Origin: an uncultured Burkholderiales bacterium
GTDB taxonomy: Bacteria > Pseudomonadota > Gammaproteobacteria > Burkholderiales > Burkholderiaceae_C
NCBI GenBank assembly: GCA_903953985.1
Contig: CAJBLW010000298.1
Coordinates: 1-64,000 of the forward strand
Length of the DNA: 64,000 nucleotides
Direction: 5' to 3'
Shown here: positions 41,513 through 49,136 of the stretch, one piece after another
Layout: each line of letters starts with the position of its first letter
Position numbering within the stretch: position 1 is the stretch's first letter
The notes under the pieces: model-generated
Seen by the model: only the letters and a program-made list of their open reading frames with translations
What the model was told of the DNA's origin: nothing
Database searches by the model: none
Program-made: the position numbers and the translations under genes

Positions 41513-43159
41513 ATGGGAACCGTTTCTCTGGGCAAGATTGCCTTTACCTGGCGCGGTGCGTATGACGCCAATGCCACCTACGCCCGCCAAGATGTAGTCG
41601 GCCACAACGGCGATAGCTTTGTATGCCGCACCGATGCGACCACGGGCGTGGCGCCGCACGCCAACTCCTCTGCCTGGGATCTGTTTGCGCAAGGCACCCA
41701 AGGGGTCTCGAGCCTGCCGGGGGAGGTCATCTACTTCGATGGCAACCAGCTGGTCGCCTTGCCCGTGGGCCAAGCCGGGCAGGTGCTTACCATGGGCGCA
41801 CAGGGCGTACCGGTGTGGGCGACACCCGATGTGCGCTCCGGCACCAAGGCGCAGAAGTTGCCGGAGAACGCCAGTAACACACAGCCCAATAGCTACCGCC
41901 AGTTCGGCCTCATCATGACCGATGGCAGCATCCGTGCCTGGGGACGCAACGCCAACTGGAAGCTGGGCGATGGCACCACCTATGCACGTTCCTACCCGGC
42001 GCGTACCGCGTTTCCGCCCGGGTTTCCGGGGGCGGCCAAGCTCTATTACAGCCAGGACACCAACGGCTACTGCATCGACAAGAACGGGCAGCTGTGGGGC
42101 TGGGGCTATAACGGTTATGGCCAACTCGGTACAGGCAACACGACCAACCAGCCGGTGCCATACAACATGAGCGCCAATGCCAGCAACTCAATCGCCGGCA
42201 AAACCGTGATCCAGCTGGCACTGAACTGCGGCACTGAGGGTTACAACAGCACCTTGGTCCTGTGCAGCGATGGCACTGTGCATGCCTGCGGCTACAACGG
42301 TTATGGGCAGCTGGGCTTGGGCGACACCACCCAGCGCAACAGCTTCGTGCAATTGCCGGTACTCGCCGGCATCACCCACGTTGCTGCCGGCAGGGAGCGT
42401 TACACCGCCCATTACGCCGTCAAGAACGATGGCACCCTGTACTCGTGGGGATACAACGGCAACGGGCAGTTGGGGGATGGCAGCAGCAATCAGGCCAACG
42501 TCGCCATGCCGCGTGCGGGTGGCAGTCTCGCTGGCAAAACCATCGTCAAGGTGTTCGGGGCTTATGTACATTCATTTGCTTTGGACAGTACCGGTGCCCT
42601 GCATGCTTGGGGCACCAACGACTACGGTCAATTGGGAAACGGTAATCTTGCCAACCAGTTCACCCCGGTACAGGTGGCCACCAACGTGGCCGATGCTTAC
42701 ACCGGCAGTTACGACTATCCGCTCACCTACCTCAAGAAAACCGACAAGACCCTGTGGGCCTGCGGTGCCGGTGCGTACTGGGGCAACGCTAACGGCAGCA
42801 ACAGCGGCAACTTTGTGCAAGTGCCGGTGGGCAATGCCGTAGTCAAAGCCGTGCATGGCGGCACCGGCTCCTACAACTATGGCGCTGCTTTATTGGAAAA
42901 CGGCACCGTCTACGCCTGGGGTTACAACGGCAACGGAGCACTCGGACTGGGCGACGCCACCAACCGCAGCAGCGTGGAACTGGTGCGCATTGCGCAGCGT
43001 CGCGTGGTTGATCTTTCGTCCTATGGGTCCAGCTCCGAGCAAGGCCTGGTGTTTCTGCTCGACGATGGTCAGGTGCTGGCTAGCGGCTATGCCGGAGAGG
43101 CGCAGTTGCCCGAGGACGACAGCGAAACCAGCTACGTGCCTTACCCCGTCATCCTGTGA
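41513..43159 (+). CDS. RCC1-repeat tail fibre protein 2
   Basis: A 548-residue protein. The N-terminal 60 residues match a carbohydrate-binding module 5/12-like pattern (WRGAYDANATYARQDVVGHN, SAWDLFAQG). At least five clear RCC1 repeats follow (LWGWGYNGYGQLGTGNTT; LYSWGYNGNGQLGDGSSN; LHAWGTNDYGQLGNGNLA; VYAWGYNGNGALGLGDAT). The repeats are more regular than in the upstream paralogue. Probable host-surface binding fibre; the two genes are a diverged tandem duplication. Confidence 0.85.
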   Translation: MGTVSLGKIAFTWRGAYDANATYARQDVVGHNGDSFVCRTDATTGVAPHANSSAWDLFAQGTQGVSSLPGEVIYFDGNQLVALPVGQAGQVLTMGAQGVPVWATPDVRSGTKAQKLPENASNTQPNSYRQFGLIMTDGSIRAWGRNANWKLGDGTTYARSYPARTAFPPGFPGAAKLYYSQDTNGYCIDKNGQLWGWGYNGYGQLGTGNTTNQPVPYNMSANASNSIAGKTVIQLALNCGTEGYNSTLVLCSDGTVHACGYNGYGQLGLGDTTQRNSFVQLPVLAGITHVAAGRERYTAHYAVKNDGTLYSWGYNGNGQLGDGSSNQANVAMPRAGGSLAGKTIVKVFGAYVHSFALDSTGALHAWGTNDYGQLGNGNLANQFTPVQVATNVADAYTGSYDYPLTYLKKTDKTLWACGAGAYWGNANGSNSGNFVQVPVGNAVVKAVHGGTGSYNYGAALLENGTVYAWGYNGNGALGLGDATNRSSVELVRIAQRRVVDLSSYGSSSEQGLVFLLDDGQVLASGYAGEAQLPEDDSETSYVPYPVIL

Positions 43160-43172
43160 GCGGTGATCTCTG

Positions 43173-43715
43173 ATGCCGAACGCTGCTTTATCTGAAGCCA
43201 TCAAGGAGGCCTACGCCAGCGCCCCGTCGCAGCAGATCATCCTGCATACCCTGGAGTTGCGCCATCCGGCCTTTGTCGATGAGACAGGGCAGCTGGTTGC
43301 CATCCGCGTGGTACGCGACACCGGTGATCTGTGGGCTCGGCTGGAATCTCAAGCCCCGCTGCAAGCCGGCGAGCGCGTGCAATTCGTGGCCATGGGCTTT
43401 GAGCTAGATTTGCCGCCAGTGGACACAATGCCTGTGCCAGAAATCACCGTCACCTTGGACAATGTTTCGCGCGAAATCGTGCGCTACCTGGATGCAGCCG
43501 CCGAGTCGCAGTCGGTGATCGAGGTGACTTACCGGCCGTACCTGTCCACCGATCTGGAAGGGCCACAGATGGATCCGCCCATCCACCTGGTGCTGACCGA
43601 GGTCGAAGCCGACATCTTCCGGGTGACAGGTCGGGCACGCATGCTGGACGTCGGCAACAAGGCCTTCCCCGGCATCAGCTACACCGCCAAAACCTTCCCG
43701 GGCCTGACGCGCTGA
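43173..43715 (+). CDS. DUF1833 tail protein
   Basis: A 180-residue protein with the DUF1833 layout: ILHTLELRHPAFVDETGQ at the start, the middle PVPEITVTLDNVSREIVRYL, and VIEVTYRPYLSTDLEGPQ. In lambda-like tails this family takes the place of gpL near the distal tip. It starts 13 bp after the RCC1 gene and is followed by a convergent toxin-antitoxin pair. Confidence 0.85.
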   Translation: MPNAALSEAIKEAYASAPSQQIILHTLELRHPAFVDETGQLVAIRVVRDTGDLWARLESQAPLQAGERVQFVAMGFELDLPPVDTMPVPEITVTLDNVSREIVRYLDAAAESQSVIEVTYRPYLSTDLEGPQMDPPIHLVLTEVEADIFRVTGRARMLDVGNKAFPGISYTAKTFPGLTR

Positions 43716-43742
43716 TAGGGAAGATCGGCAAAGTCGCACTGC

Positions 43743-44063
43743 TTATCCGCGCGACCCGCGACTGCGCTTGAACGCACGCAGAGTTTGTGCAGAAAACATC
43801 TGGTTGCGTCCCACCACGTGGCTGGGGACGAGCTGGCCCGATTGCACATAGCGGCGCAGGGTCGGCACGGAGACTTCCAGATACTCGGCGGCCTCCCAGG
43901 CTGAGAACGGTTCCTGGTGCGTTTCGCCAAACACCTGATCGTGGGCGAAGTCGTCTTCCCGAAAGGCGTTACTGGCCAAGAGAGAAAAAAACCGAACCCG
44001 CTCGGTGCTCGGCATCCGCTTCATCTCAGTGTAGAGGTCCTCGGCAGTGAGCGCATGGTTCAT
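43743..44063 (-). CDS. Antitoxin with excisionase-type HTH
   Basis: A 106-residue protein. The C-terminal half is a MerR/excisionase-like helix-turn-helix (FSAWEAAEYLEVSVPTLRRY, then VQSGQLVPSHVVGRNQMF). It overlaps the upstream RelE/ParE-like gene by 4 bp, which makes it the antitoxin and autorepressor of the pair. The pair stands antisense within the tail operon. A longer frame to 44291 lies in the toxin gene and is not used. Confidence 0.82.
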   Translation of the reverse strand: MNHALTAEDLYTEMKRMPSTERVRFFSLLASNAFREDDFAHDQVFGETHQEPFSAWEAAEYLEVSVPTLRRYVQSGQLVPSHVVGRNQMFSAQTLRAFKRSRGSRG

Positions 44064-44383
44064 GGTGTTTCTCCCGTTGGCTTCTCGTGTCGCAAATACT
44101 GTTTCAGTTCGTCGTAGAAGTTCTCGTGAACGCCGACTTGGTAGAAATCGATGATCAAAAACTCTATGGGCGCGTTCTTGACCGGTGGCCGGTAGGCCAT
44201 CAGGTATTCCTGCCGGTTGAAGCGGAACTTGTGAACCCGGATGCCGGCCAAGTCGCCCACCTTGAGTTCGCCCACTTCCGGCGCCTCGCACACCACCTCC
44301 ACCTCGTCCTCGATCGCCAGCCGCAAAGGTTTGTGCGCCTTCTTGACGTACTGGGCGAAGGGCCGTTTGAAGTTAGTCTGCAT
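44060..44383 (-). CDS. RelE/ParE-like toxin
   Basis: A 107-residue protein with the RelE/ParE-fold pattern: central GDLAGIRVHKFRFNRQEYLM followed by strands VEFLI-like (APIEFLIIDFYQVGVHENFY). Toxin-first order is that of HigB/HicA-like systems. It would block growth by mRNA cleavage or gyrase poisoning unless bound by the HTH antitoxin. The promoter must lie in the short AT-rich 44384-44411 spacer, back-to-back with the NlpC/P60 gene. Confidence 0.8.
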   Translation of the reverse strand: MQTNFKRPFAQYVKKAHKPLRLAIEDEVEVVCEAPEVGELKVGDLAGIRVHKFRFNRQEYLMAYRPPVKNAPIEFLIIDFYQVGVHENFYDELKQYLRHEKPTGETP

Positions 44384-44411
44384 GCGTCGATATTAGTGAA
44401 ATAGTGATTCC

Positions 44412-44852
44412 ATGTCAAATCATATTGGGATCAACACAAGTTCGTCCGTCCACTGGGCTACCCACTTCATCGGTCGGCCCTGGCACGCCGGTGCGCGTGG
44501 CCCGGATGCGTTTGACTGCTGGGGGCTTTTCCTTGCCATCCAGCGCGAGCACTTTGGCCGTGACTTGCCGGAAATCCCGGTGGACGCCAACGACCTGCGC
44601 ACCGTGATGACCACCTTCCGCGACCACCCCGAGCGACAACGCTGGGTGGCCGTGGTGCAACCCGCCGAAGGAGATGCCGTGCTGCTGCGCCAGTCCCGCC
44701 ACCCGGTGCATGTCGGCGTGTGGCTCGCGGTCGACGGCGGTGGCGTGCTGCATGCCGTCAGGGACGCGGGCGTCGTGTACCAGAAATTGCCTGAACTGCT
44801 GCTGCACGGGTGGCGGGTCGAGGGCTATTACCGATTTGTGGAGAGCACGTGA
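44412..44852 (+). CDS. NlpC/P60 tail peptidase (gpK-like)
   Basis: A 146-residue C40 peptidase with catalytic Cys36 in FDCWGLFLAI and His100 in HPVHVGVWL. It occupies the place of lambda gpK and would open peptidoglycan during DNA entry. It overlaps the tip protein gene by 4 bp (GTGA). Confidence 0.9.
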   Translation: MSNHIGINTSSSVHWATHFIGRPWHAGARGPDAFDCWGLFLAIQREHFGRDLPEIPVDANDLRTVMTTFRDHPERQRWVAVVQPAEGDAVLLRQSRHPVHVGVWLAVDGGGVLHAVRDAGVVYQKLPELLLHGWRVEGYYRFVEST

Positions 44853-47161
44853 TTCACGCCGAGCAAAGTTCCGTTGTCCTGCTGCGCAACCCCTTCCAGC
44901 CCAGTCACCGCGAAGTGATGGTGGCCCACCCAAGTCAGACCATCCGCCAGTGGCTCGGTGCCCAGGGCATTGCCGAATTCGATCAGCCCACCGTTTGCAT
45001 CAAGAACAGCGCCCCTGTGCTGCGTGCCGATTGGGCAGTCACGCCCATCGATGGCGTGGTGCTCTTCATCACCTTGCCGCAGGGCGGGGGCGGTGGCGGC
45101 GGCGGTGGGAAGAACCCGCTGCGCACGGTTTTGATGATCGCGGTGATGGTGGTCGCGACCGTCTATGGCGGCCCCTTGGGCGCCAGCCTTGGATTCAGCG
45201 GCAACCTGGCCACGGCCGTCGGTTCGGCCATCATCATGACGGCAGGTTCCGCCTTGGTCAGCGCGCTGGTGCCACTGCCTACGCCCAACATGCCATCCTT
45301 TGCGGGGTCGGGCGGGAGTCTGGCGCAGCCGTCGCCCACCTACAGCCTGCAAGGCCAGGGCAACTATGCGCGGCTGGCCCAACCCATCCCGGTCGTCTAC
45401 GGTCGCCATCTGGTCTATCCGGACTTGGCCGCCACGCCCTATGGCGAATACCAGGGGAATGAACAGTTCCTGCACCAACTGCACTGCATCGGCCTGGGTG
45501 AGTACGACATCGAGCAGATTCGCATCGAGGACACGCCAATTGCCTCGTTCGAGGAAGTGACCTACCAGATCGTGCCACCCGGCAGTCCGGTCACGCTCTT
45601 CAACCCGGATGTGGTGACTGCCCCCGAGGTCGCCGGGCAGGAACTGCTGGCTGGCACCTGGACCGGGGGCTTTGCCATCAACCCTGCTGACAGTGAAGTC
45701 ACACACATCGGCATCGACATCTTGCTGCCGCGTGGTTTGTATTACGCCAATGACGCCGGGGGCCTGGACAGCCGCAGTGCCAGCTGGAAGGTCGAAGCCC
45801 GGGCCATTGATGCCGAGGGCGATCCACTGAACGACTGGTTCACGCTGGGCAGTGAGAGCCTGACCGCTGCCACCACCACGCCACAGCGGCGCACCTACCG
45901 TTATCCCGTTGCTGCAGGGCGATACGAAGTGCGTGCCACGCGGCTCGATGGCAAAGACACCAACTCACGTGCCGGTCACGAAGTGCGCTGGGGCGAGGCC
46001 CGGGGCTATCTGGCCGGCGGCGTCACTTTCCCTGACAACGTCACACTGCTCGCCATACGCATGCGCGCCACCGACAACCTGTCGCAGCGATCGAGTCGCT
46101 TGATCAACTGCATCGTCACGCGCAAGCTGCCCGTCTGGTCGGTGGACTCTGGCTGGTCTGCTCCTTTGCCCACGCGCTCAATCGCCTGGGCCTTTGCCGA
46201 CATCCTGCGCGCCAGCTACGGCGCCAAGTTGCCCGATACGCGTATCGATCTGGCCTCCTTGGCGCAACTCGATCAGGTCTGGGCTGTACGGGGCGATCAG
46301 TTCGATGGCGTGTTCGACCAGCAGGTCACCGTCTGGGAGGCACTGACCCGGGTGGCCCGTTGTGGTCGGGCAGTGCCCTTTCTGCAAGGTGGCATCGTGC
46401 GTCTGGTGCGAGACGAAGCCCGGCTCTTGCCGGTGGCGCTCTTCAGCCCCCGCAACATCGTCAAGAACAGCCTCAAGATCCAGTACGTGATGCCGGGTGA
46501 GGAGACGGCGGACGCGGTGACGGTGGAGTTTTTCAGCAGCCGCACCTGGAAGCCTGATGAGGTGACGGTGAGCCTGCCGGGCTCCAGCAGCACCAATCCG
46601 GCCAAGCTGCGGCTCTTTGGCTGCACCACCGAAGCCCACGCAGTGCGCGAGGGGCTGTATCTGGCCGCCGCTAACCGTTATCGCCGGCGCATCATCACCT
46701 TTCGCACCGAGCTCGAAGGCTTGATTCCGACCTATGGCGACCTGATCGCCATTGCCCATGACATGCCCAGTTGGGGCGCGGGCGGTGAGATTGTTGCCTG
46801 GGATGCCGACACCTACACCGCCACACTGTCCGAACCTGTCAATTTCACAGAGGGGCAGCCGCATATACCGCACACACCACATGTAATGGCCCTGCGCCGA
46901 CGCGATGGCGGGGTCAGCGGCCCACATGCGGTGACACCAGGAAGTGATGCGCATCAGGTGCTCTTTACAGACCTGCCCGACATCCCCATTGAAACCGGCC
47001 TGTCGGCCGAGCGCACCCATTTCGCCTTTGGGGTGGCCGAGCAATGGAGCCTTCTGGCCCGGGTGATCGCGGTGCGCCCGCGTGGCGAGCAGGTGGAAGT
47101 CACCTGTGTGGCCGAGCACCCAGCAGTGCATAGCGCCGATAGCTGCGCCGCCCCAATCTGA
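44849..47161 (+). CDS. Tail tip/host-specificity protein (gpI-gpJ-like)
   Basis: About 770 residues beginning with GTG at 44849. Residues 1-75 resemble an assembly domain; a run of nine glycines (about residue 82) and two hydrophobic stretches (about 95-145) follow, as in gpI. The body from about 170 (YARLAQPIPVVYGRHLVYPD) is the gpJ/TipJ-like baseplate hub. It forms the tail tip and contacts the cell surface, along with the RCC1 fibres. I see no additional C-terminal receptor domain, so it is shorter than lambda J. Confidence 0.87.
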   Translation: MIHAEQSSVVLLRNPFQPSHREVMVAHPSQTIRQWLGAQGIAEFDQPTVCIKNSAPVLRADWAVTPIDGVVLFITLPQGGGGGGGGGKNPLRTVLMIAVMVVATVYGGPLGASLGFSGNLATAVGSAIIMTAGSALVSALVPLPTPNMPSFAGSGGSLAQPSPTYSLQGQGNYARLAQPIPVVYGRHLVYPDLAATPYGEYQGNEQFLHQLHCIGLGEYDIEQIRIEDTPIASFEEVTYQIVPPGSPVTLFNPDVVTAPEVAGQELLAGTWTGGFAINPADSEVTHIGIDILLPRGLYYANDAGGLDSRSASWKVEARAIDAEGDPLNDWFTLGSESLTAATTTPQRRTYRYPVAAGRYEVRATRLDGKDTNSRAGHEVRWGEARGYLAGGVTFPDNVTLLAIRMRATDNLSQRSSRLINCIVTRKLPVWSVDSGWSAPLPTRSIAWAFADILRASYGAKLPDTRIDLASLAQLDQVWAVRGDQFDGVFDQQVTVWEALTRVARCGRAVPFLQGGIVRLVRDEARLLPVALFSPRNIVKNSLKIQYVMPGEETADAVTVEFFSSRTWKPDEVTVSLPGSSSTNPAKLRLFGCTTEAHAVREGLYLAAANRYRRRIITFRTELEGLIPTYGDLIAIAHDMPSWGAGGEIVAWDADTYTATLSEPVNFTEGQPHIPHTPHVMALRRRDGGVSGPHAVTPGSDAHQVLFTDLPDIPIETGLSAERTHFAFGVAEQWSLLARVIAVRPRGEQVEVTCVAEHPAVHSADSCAAPI

Positions 47162-47172
47162 AAGGAAAGAAG

Positions 47173-47463
47173 ATGAACGAACCCCACCTGATGGATGGCA
47201 TGGTGGTCATGCCCCATGACGAATTTGAAACCCTGCTGGAGCGCGCCGCCGAGCGTGGGGCGCGTCACGCCTTGTCCGACGTCGGTCTGGATGGACCGGA
47301 TGCCGCAAACGACATCCGCGAGCTCAGAAATCTTCTCGATGCCTTCAACGAGGCCAAGAAAACCGCTGGCCTCACGCTGGTCAAGATGCTGGTCACGGGT
47401 CTCGTGCTGGCCTTGCTCGCCGGCACCATCGTCAAAATCAAACTGTTCGGAGGCCCGCAATGA
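47173..47463 (+). CDS. DUF6127 membrane protein
   Basis: A 96-residue protein with the DUF6127 pattern: N-terminal MPHDEFETLLERAAERGARH, acidic middle, and a single C-terminal membrane helix (LVKMLVTGLVLALLAGTIVK). It is encoded directly before the holin (4-bp overlap), so a lysis accessory or superinfection-exclusion role is possible. Good AAAGGAAAG site. Confidence 0.75.
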   Translation: MNEPHLMDGMVVMPHDEFETLLERAAERGARHALSDVGLDGPDAANDIRELRNLLDAFNEAKKTAGLTLVKMLVTGLVLALLAGTIVKIKLFGGPQ

Positions 47464-47888
47464 GCCCGATCTTCACCACCTTGGCCCCCGGCATATTCGA
47501 AGCCGGCGCCAAACTGATCGACCGCCTGATTCCCGATCCGGCCCAGCGCGAGCAGGCCAAACTCGCTTTGTTCCAGGCCGAGGGGCAGCAAGCCCTGCAG
47601 GAAATGCAGGTGAGCCTCTCGGCCATCCTGGCGGAAGCCAACTCAGCTGACCCGTGGACCAGCCGGGCCCGCCCGACCTTCCTGTACGTGATCTACGGCG
47701 TGATCCTGCTGTCGGTGGTCGGCAGCATCATCGGCATCTGGTGGCCCGCTGAGGTGTTTCAGGCAGCTGAGAACCTGTCCAGGCTGCTCAACGCGGTGCC
47801 CGAGAGCTTGTGGTGGCTCTTCGGTGCCGGCTACCTTGGCTACACCGGCGCACGCAGTTTCGACAAGTGGCGCGGTGTGCCCAGGTAG
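47460..47888 (+). CDS. Holin, 3-TM family
   Basis: A 142-residue protein of the Holin_3TM type. A soluble N-terminal part (DRLIPDPAQREQAKLALFQA) is followed by membrane helices at about 75-96 and 115-131. The arrangement matches holins of lambda-like prophages in proteobacteria. It forms the pores that let the M15 endolysin reach the wall. It is the last gene before the late terminator. Confidence 0.83.
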   Translation: MSPIFTTLAPGIFEAGAKLIDRLIPDPAQREQAKLALFQAEGQQALQEMQVSLSAILAEANSADPWTSRARPTFLYVIYGVILLSVVGSIIGIWWPAEVFQAAENLSRLLNAVPESLWWLFGAGYLGYTGARSFDKWRGVPR

Positions 47889-47936
47889 GCATATTGACAG
47901 GCGATTGATCGCCAGCGCCTGCAAACGTAAATCATT

Positions 47937-47990
47937 GACCCCGTCTTCATCCGCTTCCCTTATGGGTGGCCGGTGAAGGCGGGGTCTTTT
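47937..47990 (+). terminator. Strong terminator of the late operon
   Basis: GACCCCGTCTTCATCCG (47937-47953) pairs with CGGTGAAGGCGGGGTC (47971-47986) with only minor mismatch/wobble, followed by TTTT. It separates the structural genes from the HTH-NusG gene. Confidence 0.85.
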
Positions 47991-48031
47991 GTCGTTTGTG
48001 GGCCAGAAATCTGCACAACACCCGCCAGATG

Positions 48032-48066
48032 GCCTTGGCTTTGTTCGCGAACAGCGCCTTCATGGA
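48032..48066 (+). repeat. Dispersed leader element, copy F
   Basis: CTTGGCTTT at 48034-48042, nine variable bases, CAGCGC at 48052-48057, then CTTCATGGAG. It lies 27 bp before the start of the HTH-NusG gene. The frame open in other copies is also open here, starting ATGGCC at 48029. Confidence 0.82.
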
Positions 48067-48092
48067 GGCATGTTCACCTTGCCTCAAGCCCC

Positions 48093-49016
48093 ATGGCCCC
48101 GCGCCTGCTGACCTCGCCACAAGCCGCCGAGCGTCTGGGCCTGCCCGTGCAGGCGCTTTACAAATTGCGCGATGCCGACGAAGGCCTGGCCATCACCCAG
48201 ACCGGCCTGCAGGTCGGCTACCAGGTCGAAGACATTGCGGCGTATGAGCGCCGTGAAATGCTGGCCCTGGTCGAGCAGGTGCTGGCCACGGCAAGGCCGC
48301 TGCCGCTGATCCGTGCCATGGCGCAGTTGCTGCGATCGCCGCCGCCAGAAGAGGGGCTAACGGCCCCTGCACCCAATCCTCGGCCATCCCCTAAGCCCCT
48401 CACGTCCGCCACGCCTGACACGCATGACAGGCCCACCACGGCGCCCCCAAAAACGCCCGCCGTTTCACCGCCAACCCCCCAAAAACATGCACCGGCCACA
48501 CCATTTATACCAGCCACATCGGCCTGGTTCCTGGTGCGCAGCAAGCCCCGGCAGGAATCGGTGGCACTCACCCATCTGGCACGCCAGGGCTACGAGTCCT
48601 ACCTCCCCCTGTTCGCCACCGAAAAACTCGTGCGCCGCAAATCCACCGTCGTGCAAGAGCCGATGTTTGCGCGCTACTTGTTTGTGCGGCTTGACACCAC
48701 AGGACAGGGACAGAGCTGGAGCCCGATCCGCTCCACCGTCGGTGTCAGCGAGTTAGTGTGCTTCGGCAGCCGGCCCGCGCGGGTCGATGACGCCTTGATC
48801 GCCACCCTGCGCGAGCGCGAGGCCACACAGCAAGCCGACCCAATCACCTTGTTCGCCCATGGCGACAACGTGCGCATCACCGAAGGCGCCTTTGCCGGGC
48901 TGGAGGCGATCTACCAGATGAACGACGCCGAGGGCCGCGCCATGGTGCTGCTGGATCTATTGAGCAAACCCGTGGCCATGACGATCGACGCAGCCAGTCT
49001 GCGCAAAGTGGGGTGA
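48093..49016 (+). CDS. HTH-NusG/RfaH fusion protein
   Basis: A 307-residue protein with three parts. Residues 1-60 form a MerR/excisionase-like HTH (LTSPQAAERLGLPVQALYKL, YQVEDIAAYERRE). Residues 83-142 are a Pro/Thr/Ala-rich linker. Residues 144-307 are a complete NusG-like unit: NGN domain (AWFLVRSKPRQESVALTHLA, RYLFVRL, IRSTVGVSELV) and KOW domain (DNVRITEGAFAGLEAIYQM). The last part aligns without gaps to the host antiterminator at 52920, with over half the residues identical by eye. NusG paralogues bind RNA polymerase and prevent termination; an attached DNA-binding domain is unusual. Likely a phage antiterminator or a hijacker of the ops site downstream. Confidence 0.88.
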   Translation: MAPRLLTSPQAAERLGLPVQALYKLRDADEGLAITQTGLQVGYQVEDIAAYERREMLALVEQVLATARPLPLIRAMAQLLRSPPPEEGLTAPAPNPRPSPKPLTSATPDTHDRPTTAPPKTPAVSPPTPQKHAPATPFIPATSAWFLVRSKPRQESVALTHLARQGYESYLPLFATEKLVRRKSTVVQEPMFARYLFVRLDTTGQGQSWSPIRSTVGVSELVCFGSRPARVDDALIATLREREATQQADPITLFAHGDNVRITEGAFAGLEAIYQMNDAEGRAMVLLDLLSKPVAMTIDAASLRKVG

Positions 49017-49083
49017 TGCATGACTGCATACCGCCAGTCCGCGCCACTTTATCTCGACGGCATCCCCGGCATGGCCTTGATAC

Positions 49084-49105
49084 GGCTTGGCCTTCGAAGC
49101 CAACA
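49084..49105. repeat. Short inverted repeat before the second recombinase
   Basis: GGCTT (49084-49088) and AAGCC (49097-49101) flank CCTTCG, within a near-palindrome TTGGC-TTCGAA-GCCAA. It lies about 35 bp before the recombinase start and could be an operator or part of a recombination site. Confidence 0.35.
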
Positions 49106-49136
49106 TGGCCTAACACAACAAAAAGACTGACCGACC

